Below are positions 23,271-32,528 of a DNA stretch of 50,486 nucleotides, one piece after another. The stretch spans positions 1 to 50,486 of the forward strand of contig NZ_QSBV01000017.1 in assembly GCF_003465825.1 (NCBI RefSeq), given 5' to 3'. The position numbers were made by a program, and so were the translations under genes. This DNA is from Collinsella sp. AF02-46-1 (lineage in GTDB: Bacteria; Actinomycetota; Coriobacteriia; Coriobacteriales; Coriobacteriaceae). Each line of letters starts with the position of its first letter. The stretch's first letter is position 1. A model generated the notes under the pieces. It saw only the letters and a list, made by a program, of their open reading frames with translations, made no database searches and had not been told where the DNA came from.

Positions 23271-26200
23271 CTACGAACGGCGGATAACCTCGGTCACGAC
23301 CTCGGATACCGTGGCAATGTTCGTCGGGTTGACATTGTGGGGCAGGTCGTCCTCGGTACGAGCGCAAGCCAGGCGCGTGCCGTCCACGCCGGCGATGGTG
23401 AGGGCTCGGCGGCTCGCCTCGAGCGCGGCGTAGGCATCGGTCTTGGCATAGGGCATCTCGAGCGCGCCACAATCGACATGGAACGACTTGCACACCTTGC
23501 TGACCAGGTTCATGATGCGGCGATCGCCCTTGAGCAGCTGCTGTTCGCCCTCAACCGTCACCACCGAAAGCCTACCGGCGCCGACGGATTCAAGATTGAT
23601 GAAGAATACGCCGCGGAGCTTATCGCGATGCGAAGCCAAGAAGGCCTTCATACCGGCGCCATCACAATCCGAGGCGCCCGTTGCCACAAACCAGATATCG
23701 TGACCGAGCAGCTCATCGTCACCCATAGAGGCGACAGCCGAGAGCATATCTTCGGAAGAAGCGCCGTCGGAAGACGTAGCGCCGCCCTTCCAGCCATCGT
23801 TATCGTCCTCGAAATTATCCCACGAACCGATGCCGCGACCGGACTTCTTGGCATCGTAATCGTCTTCGACGCCCAGCCAATCACTCATGCTGTCCTGTTC
23901 GTTTTTCTTTTTACAACCGAACAGGCCGCCCAGGCCGCGCTTGCGAGACTTGGGTGCCGCCGGGGCGGGAGCCGAAATGGTCTCGATCGGCTGAGCGCCC
24001 GACGCAACGGGCATAGGAGGCGCAACGGGTGCCGATGTGGGTTCGGGACCCTGAGCGGTAGCAAAGGGGTCGTTGACCTGTGCGGAGGGGTCGGGAAGGT
24101 CGAACAGCGACGTGCGAGACGCAACGTTTGCCTGCTTCATCGACGGCAGCGACGGATCGGGGACCGAAGCCAGCGGAGACGAGGAAGGTGCAGGCGACGG
24201 AGCTGACGCCGGATCGGGAACATTCATCTGCGGACGCGGCGATGCCTGGGAGGAAATCTGGGCCATAAGGGAATCGACCGTTTCGTCCTGGGTGGGAGCA
24301 ACATCGGCAACCGTGGCACCGGAACCACTCGGGGTCGGCATGGTGAAAATCTGCGTGGAGTAAGGCCTCGACTCATCTGTCTCGGGAGCCTCGGAAACCG
24401 CAGGCACTTCCTCCTGCTCGACCTCGGTCGAATCATCTTGCTCGGCTGTTGCGTATTGCTCTTCGTCAGAGTTGGCCTCGACGGGCTCGTCCTCGGCGGC
24501 ATCTTGGATTGCGGCAGCATCAATAGGCTCGTCATCGTCTGCCGCATCGCCCCGCTCATCGGAAACAGGAAGGGACTCGGCAATCGCGGTGCCTTGCTTT
24601 TCAAACGTTATCGTGGAATCGAACTGCGCGGCATCAAACGACATGGTGCTATCGACGTGCTGCTGAGCCTCGAAAGACGTCGTCGCCTCAACAACATCCG
24701 TGGACGCCGGTTGCTGGGACTCAAAGGACGTTGTAGCTTCGGCAGCGTCGACGGGCACGGACTGCATAGCCTCGTTCTGCTCGAGCTCTTGCGCCGCGCG
24801 CTCACGTGCCGCCTCGGCTGCCTGCTGCTGAGCGATAGCCTCCTGCTCGGCAGCCTCGCGTGCGGCAGCGCGCTTCTCCTCGAAATCGTCGACAAATTTC
24901 CTGCCCTTTGCAAGCGCACCCTTAAAGAAGTTGGAAGCGCCGGCGCCAATCGAAGAGAACGCGGATGCAATATCGGCATGGGGCGTTGCCGCGGGAATCT
25001 CGGCCGAGAAATCAGTATCGCTCTCGTAAGACGCACGCCTCGGCTGTTCAACGTAATCGTCGTCAGACTCGTCCGCAACGTCTTGCGCCGGCGCGGCGGG
25101 AGCCAAAATGTCCAGTCCTGCCGCGGGATCGATCGCGGACACTGCCTCGGGCTCGGCAACGGCAGCGGTAACCGCGGCAGACTCATCATCCACGGTGGCA
25201 ACGGGCGCAGGCGCCGTCACGACGGGAGCAGGCTCGGCCTCAAACGTCGGCTCCTCGCCCTCCTCGTAATCGAGCGTGCAGGACTCGGGAAGCATTCCGA
25301 GCGCACGGATGGCATCCGAACCAAAGCGGATGTTGCCGGCGGCATTGCGATAGAGCTTGGGCTCGGGCTCGGCCGCGACAGGCTCCTCCGCCGGCTCGGC
25401 AGCGGGAACCTCGTCATTGAACTCTTCGGCCTGGACAGCCTGATTCTGATCCTCGGGCACAATGGCGCCAATCAGCGTCTCGTCGGCAGACGCACCCTCA
25501 AAGCCCGCGATCTGCTCGTCGAAAGCCTCACCCTGTTCGGGCTCGGCCGGAGCGTCGGGAGCAATCGGCTGACCGAACTCGTCCTCGGCGTAGGTAGGCT
25601 CTTCATACTCGATGGTGTTGCCGTAGTCGTTTTGCTGCTGGGCCGCGGCATACTCCGCCGCTGCGCGCGCCATTTCCTCGGCACGACGCTTCTGCTCCCC
25701 AAAATAGGTATCGAACGGAACATCGTCGGGAAACTCGTTTTCGCCCTGGAAGGGAGCAACGTTGTCCATAACGCCGAGCATAGCGGCGACAGAAGACTTG
25801 TTGCACACTGCGCCGGACGTATAGGGAAGAATGCGGCGGTTAGAGATGATGTTTGCCGCGTTGACAAGTGCAACGAGGGAAGCGAGGATCGCGACAATCC
25901 ACAGCAGAACCTTGAGCGCGCCGGGGAGCGGCAGGATGCGCAGGATGGCAACGGCAGCAGGGGCAACCGTGGCAACGGGCAACAGCTTGGCGATGAGTGC
26001 ACGATACGAAGCATAGGGCTCGCGGGCGAGCAGCTCAGCACGGGGAGAGTCGTAGTGTGCGACAACGACCACCGGGCGGTTGCGCGGAGATGCGAGCGGG
26101 CCCGAGGCCTTGTGGTAGGCGGTGACATTTTGGCTCACGCCCGTCTTGCCCAGGCGCGAAACCACGGGGTGGCCCGTGCGCTCGAGCACGTAGAGCACGG

Positions 26201-26468
26201 CACCGACAATGGCCAGCAAGGTGCCGACCAAGCCGATACCGCCGCCGATGCCCATCAGCAGGGCGCCGGCAAACGCAAGGATGCCGGTAACGGCAAATGC
26301 CAATCTACTGGGCGCCGGGGCATTGAACTCCTGAACCTCGGGATCAAAGCCGTGGTTGCGGAAGATCTGAGCGATATCCTCGGCAGCCAAGCGCTCTTCT
26401 TCGCTGCATGCCGGCGTAATGCCGGTGTTCTGCAGCAGGTGGTTAATATAGTTCTGGGTGTTCGCCAT
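23271..26468 (-). CDS. M28-like membrane protein with long acidic insert
   Basis: I start at the ATG at 26468, five bases after GGAG, giving 1065 residues. Residues 1-240 resemble the front of an M28 zinc peptidase (VVVVAHYDSPRAE with His138 and Asp140) with hydrophobic helices around 57-97 and 161-206. Residues about 245-910 are low-complexity, rich in Glu, Ala, Pro, Asp and Ser. The last 150 residues resume an M28-like fold (HDIWFVATGASDCDGAGM, VFFINLESVGAG, PHNVNPTN). Positions that hold the other metal ligands look substituted (CNKSSVAAML, GASDCD, KTDAYAA). It may be a degenerate peptidase with a structural or binding role. Function unknown. Confidence 0.75.
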   Translation of the reverse strand: MANTQNYINHLLQNTGITPACSEEERLAAEDIAQIFRNHGFDPEVQEFNAPAPSRLAFAVTGILAFAGALLMGIGGGIGLVGTLLAIVGAVLYVLERTGHPVVSRLGKTGVSQNVTAYHKASGPLASPRNRPVVVVAHYDSPRAELLAREPYASYRALIAKLLPVATVAPAAVAILRILPLPGALKVLLWIVAILASLVALVNAANIISNRRILPYTSGAVCNKSSVAAMLGVMDNVAPFQGENEFPDDVPFDTYFGEQKRRAEEMARAAAEYAAAQQQNDYGNTIEYEEPTYAEDEFGQPIAPDAPAEPEQGEAFDEQIAGFEGASADETLIGAIVPEDQNQAVQAEEFNDEVPAAEPAEEPVAAEPEPKLYRNAAGNIRFGSDAIRALGMLPESCTLDYEEGEEPTFEAEPAPVVTAPAPVATVDDESAAVTAAVAEPEAVSAIDPAAGLDILAPAAPAQDVADESDDDYVEQPRRASYESDTDFSAEIPAATPHADIASAFSSIGAGASNFFKGALAKGRKFVDDFEEKRAAAREAAEQEAIAQQQAAEAARERAAQELEQNEAMQSVPVDAAEATTSFESQQPASTDVVEATTSFEAQQHVDSTMSFDAAQFDSTITFEKQGTAIAESLPVSDERGDAADDDEPIDAAAIQDAAEDEPVEANSDEEQYATAEQDDSTEVEQEEVPAVSEAPETDESRPYSTQIFTMPTPSGSGATVADVAPTQDETVDSLMAQISSQASPRPQMNVPDPASAPSPAPSSSPLASVPDPSLPSMKQANVASRTSLFDLPDPSAQVNDPFATAQGPEPTSAPVAPPMPVASGAQPIETISAPAPAAPKSRKRGLGGLFGCKKKNEQDSMSDWLGVEDDYDAKKSGRGIGSWDNFEDDNDGWKGGATSSDGASSEDMLSAVASMGDDELLGHDIWFVATGASDCDGAGMKAFLASHRDKLRGVFFINLESVGAGRLSVVTVEGEQQLLKGDRRIMNLVSKVCKSFHVDCGALEMPYAKTDAYAALEASRRALTIAGVDGTRLACARTEDDLPHNVNPTNIATVSEVVTEVIRRS

Positions 26469-26666
26469 GTGCGCTCCACATCCATAATCCGACAAATAGG
26501 CCCAATGCTTGCACATTAGAACCGTATATAGTCGAAAGTATACCCCGAGCGAGCGCAAACGACCGAATTCGGGCCATCTTAACGCCCCGAGCGGACAAGG
26601 ATATAGCCTAATCTCCATATCGGACTAAAATCATGGCAGCAAACCACCTTCTCATGCGAGGACTCT

Positions 26667-27689
26667 ATGACGGCAAGCGACGCGACCGCGACAATTAAAA
26701 AGGGAAATTCGGAGCCCAGTTTCGATAAAACGGCTCAGCGCATCCTCAATCTTTTCTTTGTGCTCAACAGCTCCCCCGAACCGCTGACGACCGAGCAGAT
26801 CGTCTTGGATTCTGACCTGGGATATGGCTCGGGCAATATCGACTCGGATAAGCGCAAGTTTCGGCGCGATCGTGACAAACTGCTCGAACGCGGCATCTTA
26901 ATCAAGGAGGTTCGCCCCGCCGGCGCGCAGGAGACCGAGGAAAGCTCATGGACAATCGACCGCGAGCACACGTTTGCGGCAGGCGGCCTCATCACCGCAG
27001 ACGACGCCGATATCCTGCTCAACGCTATCGACCAGACAATAGCGGCCGGCTCATCCACTTTTGCCGCGCCGCTTGCCGATATTCGTTCCAAGATTGCCTA
27101 CCTCACCGGCAGGACGACGGCGGACGAAGCACCGATCCGCCGCTCTCCCACCGTCGATGCGGTATGGAGCGCCTTTGCCGAGCGATGCGCGCTGCGATTT
27201 TTATATCAGAACGGACGCGGTGAGCAGAAAGAGCGTACCGTCTGCGTCTACGGCATGTTCGAGCGCGAGGGCGTTGCGTACTTCTGCGGCCTCGACAATG
27301 CCACCGACGACATCAGGACATTCCGCTGCGACCGTATCGTTCGCGCTTGGCGTCCTTCGAAGGCCTACGCCATCCCTGCAGACTTCAATCTCAACGACTA
27401 CCTGTTCTTTGAATTCGATTTTGCCGACCGCCCGCCCGTTGCGGCTACGTTCTCGTTCGCCCCGCAGACGCAGATCGATATGATCAACGGCCTCACGCGC
27501 GGGCGAGGTGAGCTCGCACACACCGATTCGGGATGGACTTGGACCGTTGCCGTGCGCGATCTTGAAGCCGCCGCCTCATTTTGCATGGCCCACGCCATGG
27601 ACGGCATGAGGCCCATGGCCCCCAAATCGCTCAAGCAGGCGTGGAACCACCTCATTGAAAGGACGGTGCACGAGCATGCCCGTGCGTAA
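26667..27689 (+). CDS. WYL-domain transcriptional regulator (first of pair)
   Basis: A 340-residue protein with an N-terminal helical DNA-binding region (about 15-95; FDKTAQRILNLFFVLNSSPEPLTTEQI) and a WYL-type sensor domain (about 160-250; ALRFLYQNGRGEQKERTVCVYGMFEREGVAYFCGL and FRCDRIVRAW). WYL proteins are ligand- or DNA-responsive regulators. It overlaps the next WYL gene by 14 bases. The tandem resembles the PafB-PafC pair of actinobacteria, which controls a DNA-damage response; the identity with those is an inference. It is divergent from the M28-like gene. Confidence 0.85.
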   Translation: MTASDATATIKKGNSEPSFDKTAQRILNLFFVLNSSPEPLTTEQIVLDSDLGYGSGNIDSDKRKFRRDRDKLLERGILIKEVRPAGAQETEESSWTIDREHTFAAGGLITADDADILLNAIDQTIAAGSSTFAAPLADIRSKIAYLTGRTTADEAPIRRSPTVDAVWSAFAERCALRFLYQNGRGEQKERTVCVYGMFEREGVAYFCGLDNATDDIRTFRCDRIVRAWRPSKAYAIPADFNLNDYLFFEFDFADRPPVAATFSFAPQTQIDMINGLTRGRGELAHTDSGWTWTVAVRDLEAAASFCMAHAMDGMRPMAPKSLKQAWNHLIERTVHEHARA

Positions 27690-28593
27690 ACTCACCAGCG
27701 AGCAGAGGCTCTCGCGCGCCATCGACATCATGGAGGCCCTCTACGCCGCCGGCGAGAGCGGCATGACACGAACCGAGATTTGCAGTCGCTTTGACATCAC
27801 GGGGGCGTCGCTCGACGAGATTCTCGAGATCGTCTCGACGCTCGCGGACCGAGAATCGGGCGCGCGCATCATCTGCGAATGCCACGGCGAGCGTGTGGTC
27901 CTCACCGGTGACGCCGGTCGTGTGCTACCGCTGCGCCTGAGTGCCGCCGAGGGCGCCGTGCTCAACCACGAGCTTGAATCGTTGGGGATCGAGCCGCAGA
28001 CGGCGGCTCGGATTCGATTTGCTCTTCTACCCGAAGAGCTCGGCTATAACCAGCGCGTCTTTGACACCGTCAACCACGGGTCGCACTGGCAGCAGCTGAG
28101 CTGCGCCATTCAGGACGGCGTTCGCTGCCGTATCTCGTATCGCTCGATGGACGATGCACGGCCACGCGAGCGTCTGGTCGACCCCTTGCGCATTACGGCA
28201 AACGGCGACCAAACATACCTGATTGCCTGGGACATCGCAGTCGATGAGCAGCGCACCTATCGCATGGATAAAATCGAGGGACTCGCCTTAACGGAAGACT
28301 CCGTCGTGCCTCACGCACCGGACGTCGCATCCCTCCACGATTCCCTTGCCCGGACGCAGCGCAGCGCAAAGCTCTTGATGCCATTCGATATGGCGGAGCA
28401 TCTGGACTGGGCCGGCATCACCCTAATCAAGCGCAGCGGGACAGACATGGCAACGGTAACCGTACATTACGGCTCCGAGCGTTGGCTGCTGAGCCAGATA
28501 ATCGCAGCGGGCGGAGCCATCCGCATCTTGGATGACCCCGCCCTGTCAAAGCGTCTGTGCGATATGGCAAAAACCCTCGTCTGTCCGCTTTAG
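27676..28593 (+). CDS. WYL-domain transcriptional regulator (second of pair)
   Basis: A 305-residue protein starting at the ATG at 27676 (MPVRKLTSEQRLSRAIDIME), inside the end of the first WYL gene. It has an N-terminal winged-helix (GMTRTEICSRFDITGASLDEILEIV), then a WYL domain (about 145-215; VRCRISYRSMDDARPRERLVDPLRI, TYLIAWDIAVDEQRTYRMDKI) and a C-terminal WCX-like extension. It converges on, and overlaps by four bases, the helicase gene on the other strand. Likely acts as a heterodimer with its neighbour. Confidence 0.85.
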   Translation: MPVRKLTSEQRLSRAIDIMEALYAAGESGMTRTEICSRFDITGASLDEILEIVSTLADRESGARIICECHGERVVLTGDAGRVLPLRLSAAEGAVLNHELESLGIEPQTAARIRFALLPEELGYNQRVFDTVNHGSHWQQLSCAIQDGVRCRISYRSMDDARPRERLVDPLRITANGDQTYLIAWDIAVDEQRTYRMDKIEGLALTEDSVVPHAPDVASLHDSLARTQRSAKLLMPFDMAEHLDWAGITLIKRSGTDMATVTVHYGSERWLLSQIIAAGGAIRILDDPALSKRLCDMAKTLVCPL

Positions 28594-31484
28594 CGCCGCC
28601 GCTCGTGGCGTGCACGCCACAGCTGTAGATAGTGCCCAATCTGCGCCGATTCGATGCGCTGGTAGGAGCTCGTGGGCAGCGACGTTAAGAACTTCTTGCC
28701 ATAGCCCTTCGTCACCAGGCGAGGATCCGCCAAGATCAGCACACCGCTATCGGTCGACGAGCGAATCAAACGCCCCGCGGCCTGCTTAACCTCGAGCACC
28801 GCCTCGGGCAGCGAATAGCGCGCCCATGCGCGGTCTTCGCGCAGGTTGCGCTCGCACGAGAGCGGGTCCGTGGGGCTTGAGAACGGCAACTTGGGAATGA
28901 TGACGCAGCGCAGCGTCTCGCCGCTGGCATCAAACCCCTCCCAGAAGGCCTTGAGCGCAAAAAGCGACGAGGTCGGTTCGTTGATAAACCGGTCGCGCAG
29001 GCGACGAGGAGATGAGTTGCGCTGCTGGCAGTTGAGCTCCAGACCCGCACGGGCCATCTTGGGCTCAACGCGGGCGTATAGGTCCTCCATGTCGCGCCGA
29101 TTGGTGAACAACGTGAGCACCGATCCGCCCATGGCAAGATGGGCGTCGACCAGTACGCGCTCGAGCGCCGTAAGATAGCTCTCACGATCGCGCGGATCGG
29201 GGATATCGCCCGCAACGACTACAGCCATGTTCGAATCGAAGTCGTAGCTCGAATCCAAGTGCAGCGATGACGACGTTGAAGCACCGATGCGATCAAGGCC
29301 GACCGCATGGTTAAAGTGCTCAAAGCTTTTGGACACCGTCATGGTCGCCGAGGCAAAGATAGCCGTGTGAACCTCGGGTAGCCACTCGGTTGCCAAAGCC
29401 TCGCCAATGTCGATGCGCTCTGCGGTCATCGACTCTCCGCCGGCACGAAGTCTGCGATTGACCTGCAGCGAATACACGTAGTGCTCATCGGTGCCATCAA
29501 TGATGAGTTTGAGGTTCTCGGCCAGCTCGTGCAGGCGGCGCGAGATATCACCCAGGTCGACAACAACCTCGGGCTTGTCGGCGGCGACGGCTTGCACCAG
29601 CGCGTCGACGCTCTTGTCAGCTTGTTCCAATGCGTCGATGCCAGTGTAGGCCGACTGTAAGAAATCATGCCAGTCGTCTGATTCGCGCAGCTCGGGGCCA
29701 ATCCATAGATTGGCATTGTCATAACCCCCACGCGCACGGCGGCCGAGCTCGCGAACGCCATCGAACACGTCGGCGATTGCCATGCTCGCGCGGGCAACCG
29801 TCGACGTCGCCTTGGCAGTAAGGCCCAGATAGAGCGTAGAGCCCTCGGAGGTTGCCAAATCACGGGAAACCTGGCTTAGCGCGCCGGTGCTCGAGCCACC
29901 CAGGCGCTCGAACAGGACGCGTGATTCGTCCGCCGACACCACGCGCGCCCACTGACGGCGCGCCTCGCGCTCGATGGAATGGGCCTCGTCGATTACCCAA
30001 TGACGAATCGGCGGCAAAATCCTGCCCTCGGCCGCGACGTTGCGGAACAGCAGGGAATGGTTGGTGACCACCACATCGGCATGCGCCGCACGACGGCGAG
30101 CGCCGTGGACCAAACATTTATCAGGGAAAAACGGGCAGAGGCGACGAGCACACTCGCGCGAGGCCGTCGTAAAGTCGGGACGGTTGACGCTGCGCCACCG
30201 AATGCCGAGCGAGTCGAGGTCGCCATCGGCTGATTGGCAGACGTACGCCATAATGACCGCGACCGCCGTGAGCGTGTCCGCCGGATCGCGCTTGGTGGTA
30301 ATCTCGACCTGGCCGCGGCTCATGCGCTCAAGCTTGCGCAGGCACGGATAGTGGTCATACCCCTTGAGAGCGCAAAATGACAGACCACCGTCCAGTTGCT
30401 CCGCAAGTTTTGGCAGCTCATGGTACATGAGCTGGTCGGCAAGATTGTTCGATTTGGTCGCAATACCAACCGTGATGTTGTTACGGCGTGCTGCCTCGGC
30501 AAAAGGCACCAGATAGGCCATCGATTTGCCGACGCCGGTGCCTGCCTCAATTACTCGATGAGTGCCCGTGACCAGCGCATCGCGGACCTCGAGCGCCATC
30601 GCGATCTGCTCATCACGCGGCTCGTAGGTGGGATACATGCGATTGACCAGGCCACCTGGCGCATAGTCTGCCTCGATCTCCTCACGACTCGGCATCTTGA
30701 GAACCGGCAGTTCATCGGCGTCCACCCGATCGTCGGCGCGATCGGCCTTGAGAACGTCAGCACGAGCGGCGCTGAGAGAGAAGATGGAACCAGGGTTCTG
30801 CCCTGCCAAGAATGAGAAGATAGGACGATAGGACCAAGGCACGTCCGGATGCATGTCGGCTAGGCGCGCCATGAGGCCCTGGGGCAAGTCGGTGAGCGCC
30901 ACGAGCAACACGCGCCATACGCCACACAGGGCGTCGACGTCGGCATTGGCACGGTGTGATACCGAGTCGCAGCCAAACAGATCGGCCATAAAAGACAGCT
31001 TGTGCGAGGCCAGGCGCGGAAGCGCGATGCGCGACAGCGCCAGCGAATCGATCCAAATATCGCTCACGTTGACGCCGCCTTTGACCGACTCGATAAACGA
31101 GCGGTCGAACGTGGCGTTGTGTGCGATCACCGGACAGCCACCGACAAAATCGGCGAGAGCGGCGACGGCCTCAACCGCCGACGGGGCATCTGCAACATCG
31201 GCATTTGTAATGCTCGTGAGCTCGGTAATCTCGGCGGGAATCAGCTGCCTGGGATGCACGAAGGTATCGAAGCGGTCGATGACCTCGCGGCCCGAAAGAC
31301 GGGCCGCCGAGATCTCGATCAGCTCGTTGTCCTGCACCGAAAGACCCGTGGTCTCGGTATCGAGGATAATCACATCTTCCTCGATGAGGCCGAAGGACTG
31401 CGTTTTGGCGCGGTCGGCAAGCGTGGCATAGGAGTCGATGACAAACTGCGGCGTTCCTGACGAAACCGCGTCCTCGATTAGCAT
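28590..31484 (-). CDS. DnaQ-type exonuclease / DinG-family helicase fusion
   Basis: A 964-residue protein. The N-terminal DEDD 3'-5' exonuclease (about 40-205) shows ILDTETTGL, HNATFDRSF and SHRANADVDAL. The helicase half has Walker A (EAGTGVGKSM, about 320), candidate Fe-S cysteines (YPCLRKLE and CARRLCPFFPDKC), the DEAH-type box VIDEAHSIER and C-terminal motifs SVLTLFTNRRDMEDLY and QAAGRLIRSSTDSGVLILADPR. It probably unwinds and trims damaged or D-loop/R-loop DNA. It overlaps the ddl stop by seven bases, so it is translationally linked to ddl, and sits beside a WYL pair of possible DNA-damage type. Confidence 0.92.
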   Translation of the reverse strand: MLIEDAVSSGTPQFVIDSYATLADRAKTQSFGLIEEDVIILDTETTGLSVQDNELIEISAARLSGREVIDRFDTFVHPRQLIPAEITELTSITNADVADAPSAVEAVAALADFVGGCPVIAHNATFDRSFIESVKGGVNVSDIWIDSLALSRIALPRLASHKLSFMADLFGCDSVSHRANADVDALCGVWRVLLVALTDLPQGLMARLADMHPDVPWSYRPIFSFLAGQNPGSIFSLSAARADVLKADRADDRVDADELPVLKMPSREEIEADYAPGGLVNRMYPTYEPRDEQIAMALEVRDALVTGTHRVIEAGTGVGKSMAYLVPFAEAARRNNITVGIATKSNNLADQLMYHELPKLAEQLDGGLSFCALKGYDHYPCLRKLERMSRGQVEITTKRDPADTLTAVAVIMAYVCQSADGDLDSLGIRWRSVNRPDFTTASRECARRLCPFFPDKCLVHGARRRAAHADVVVTNHSLLFRNVAAEGRILPPIRHWVIDEAHSIEREARRQWARVVSADESRVLFERLGGSSTGALSQVSRDLATSEGSTLYLGLTAKATSTVARASMAIADVFDGVRELGRRARGGYDNANLWIGPELRESDDWHDFLQSAYTGIDALEQADKSVDALVQAVAADKPEVVVDLGDISRRLHELAENLKLIIDGTDEHYVYSLQVNRRLRAGGESMTAERIDIGEALATEWLPEVHTAIFASATMTVSKSFEHFNHAVGLDRIGASTSSSLHLDSSYDFDSNMAVVVAGDIPDPRDRESYLTALERVLVDAHLAMGGSVLTLFTNRRDMEDLYARVEPKMARAGLELNCQQRNSSPRRLRDRFINEPTSSLFALKAFWEGFDASGETLRCVIIPKLPFSSPTDPLSCERNLREDRAWARYSLPEAVLEVKQAAGRLIRSSTDSGVLILADPRLVTKGYGKKFLTSLPTSSYQRIESAQIGHYLQLWRARHERRR

Positions 31485-32443
31485 GCAATGCCCGCTCGAC
31501 GAAGGCCCATACGGATCAGGCTGTCACAGACCTGCGGGAACGTCATGTCGTCGGTGTGGCGGATCTCATCCGGATACAGCGACGTATCGGTCATGCCGGG
31601 AATGGTATTGGTCTCGAGGATAACGGGGCCGTCCTCGCTCACAATAAAGTCGCTGCGCGAGATACCCAGGCAACCGAGGGCCTTGTGAGCGGCACAGGCA
31701 AGTTCCTGAGCGCGAGCGTAATTCTCGGGTGAAATCTGCGCCGGAATGCGATGGATATCCGTAGGGTCGACATACTTCACGTCCAGATCGTAGAACTCGC
31801 AGTCCTCGGGCTTACGAATCTCGACAATCGGCAGGGCGCGCACGTCATCTTCGCCGTATACGCCGACGGTGACCTCGGTACCCTCGATGCACTTCTCGAC
31901 CAGCACTTTGTCGCCGTACTCAAACGCCTTGGCGATTGCCGCGGGCAGCTCGGAGGGCTCATGGACCAGGGAAATGCCATAGCTGGAACCGTTGACGGCC
32001 GGCTTCACAAAGCAGCGCTCGCCACAAACCTCGACGATATGATCGATATCGACTTCGTCGCCCACCTCGAGCGCAAGGCCGGGGGCAATGGGAATGCCCG
32101 CCTTGGCGTATAGGAGCTTAGAGACCTCCTTGTCGGCACCGCAGGCGCTGGCAAGTACGCCCGAGGCCGTGTAGGGGATACCCAGGGTCTCCATGGCACC
32201 CTGCATGGCGCCATCCTCACCGCCGGCGCCGTGCATGGCGATAAATGCCACATCGAATCCGCCGGTCGCCATGGTTACCATAAAGTCATCAGCGGCCGTG
32301 TCAAGCAGCTCCACCGAGGTGTAGCCGGCTTCCTTCAGTGCCACCACAACGTTCTTTCCCGAATCGAGCGAGATCTCGCGCTCGGCGGAATGACCGCCCG
32401 CCAAGACCGCTACGTGCATGTTCTCTAGGCTTTTACCCGGCAT
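31478..32443 (-). CDS. ddl: D-alanine-D-alanine ligase
   Basis: An ATP-grasp enzyme that makes D-Ala-D-Ala for peptidoglycan precursors. Motifs include VLAGGHSAEREISLDSG, CFVKPAVNGSSYGIS, EVTVGVYGEDD and the metal-site segment LETNTIPGMTDTSLYPDE. The substrate-loop region reads EFYDLDVKYVDPTD, closer to a D-Ala than D-Lac enzyme, though I hold that lightly. The ATG at 32443 follows GGAGGAG by seven bases. 321 residues is slightly short but usual. It is the first gene of a unit with the exonuclease-helicase. Confidence 0.94.
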   Translation of the reverse strand: MPGKSLENMHVAVLAGGHSAEREISLDSGKNVVVALKEAGYTSVELLDTAADDFMVTMATGGFDVAFIAMHGAGGEDGAMQGAMETLGIPYTASGVLASACGADKEVSKLLYAKAGIPIAPGLALEVGDEVDIDHIVEVCGERCFVKPAVNGSSYGISLVHEPSELPAAIAKAFEYGDKVLVEKCIEGTEVTVGVYGEDDVRALPIVEIRKPEDCEFYDLDVKYVDPTDIHRIPAQISPENYARAQELACAAHKALGCLGISRSDFIVSEDGPVILETNTIPGMTDTSLYPDEIRHTDDMTFPQVCDSLIRMGLRRAGIAC

Positions 32444-32528
32444 GGGCAGACTCCTCCTCTATAATTTCTGCAGCTGATACCATATTGTAGCGATACCCTC
32501 TACGTTTCCCCAAAATCGAAAGGCTTCC

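Noticed and set aside
29900..30120. Separate small gene opposite the helicase
   Set aside because: Short frames on both strands here lie wholly within the exonuclease-helicase gene and show no start signals.
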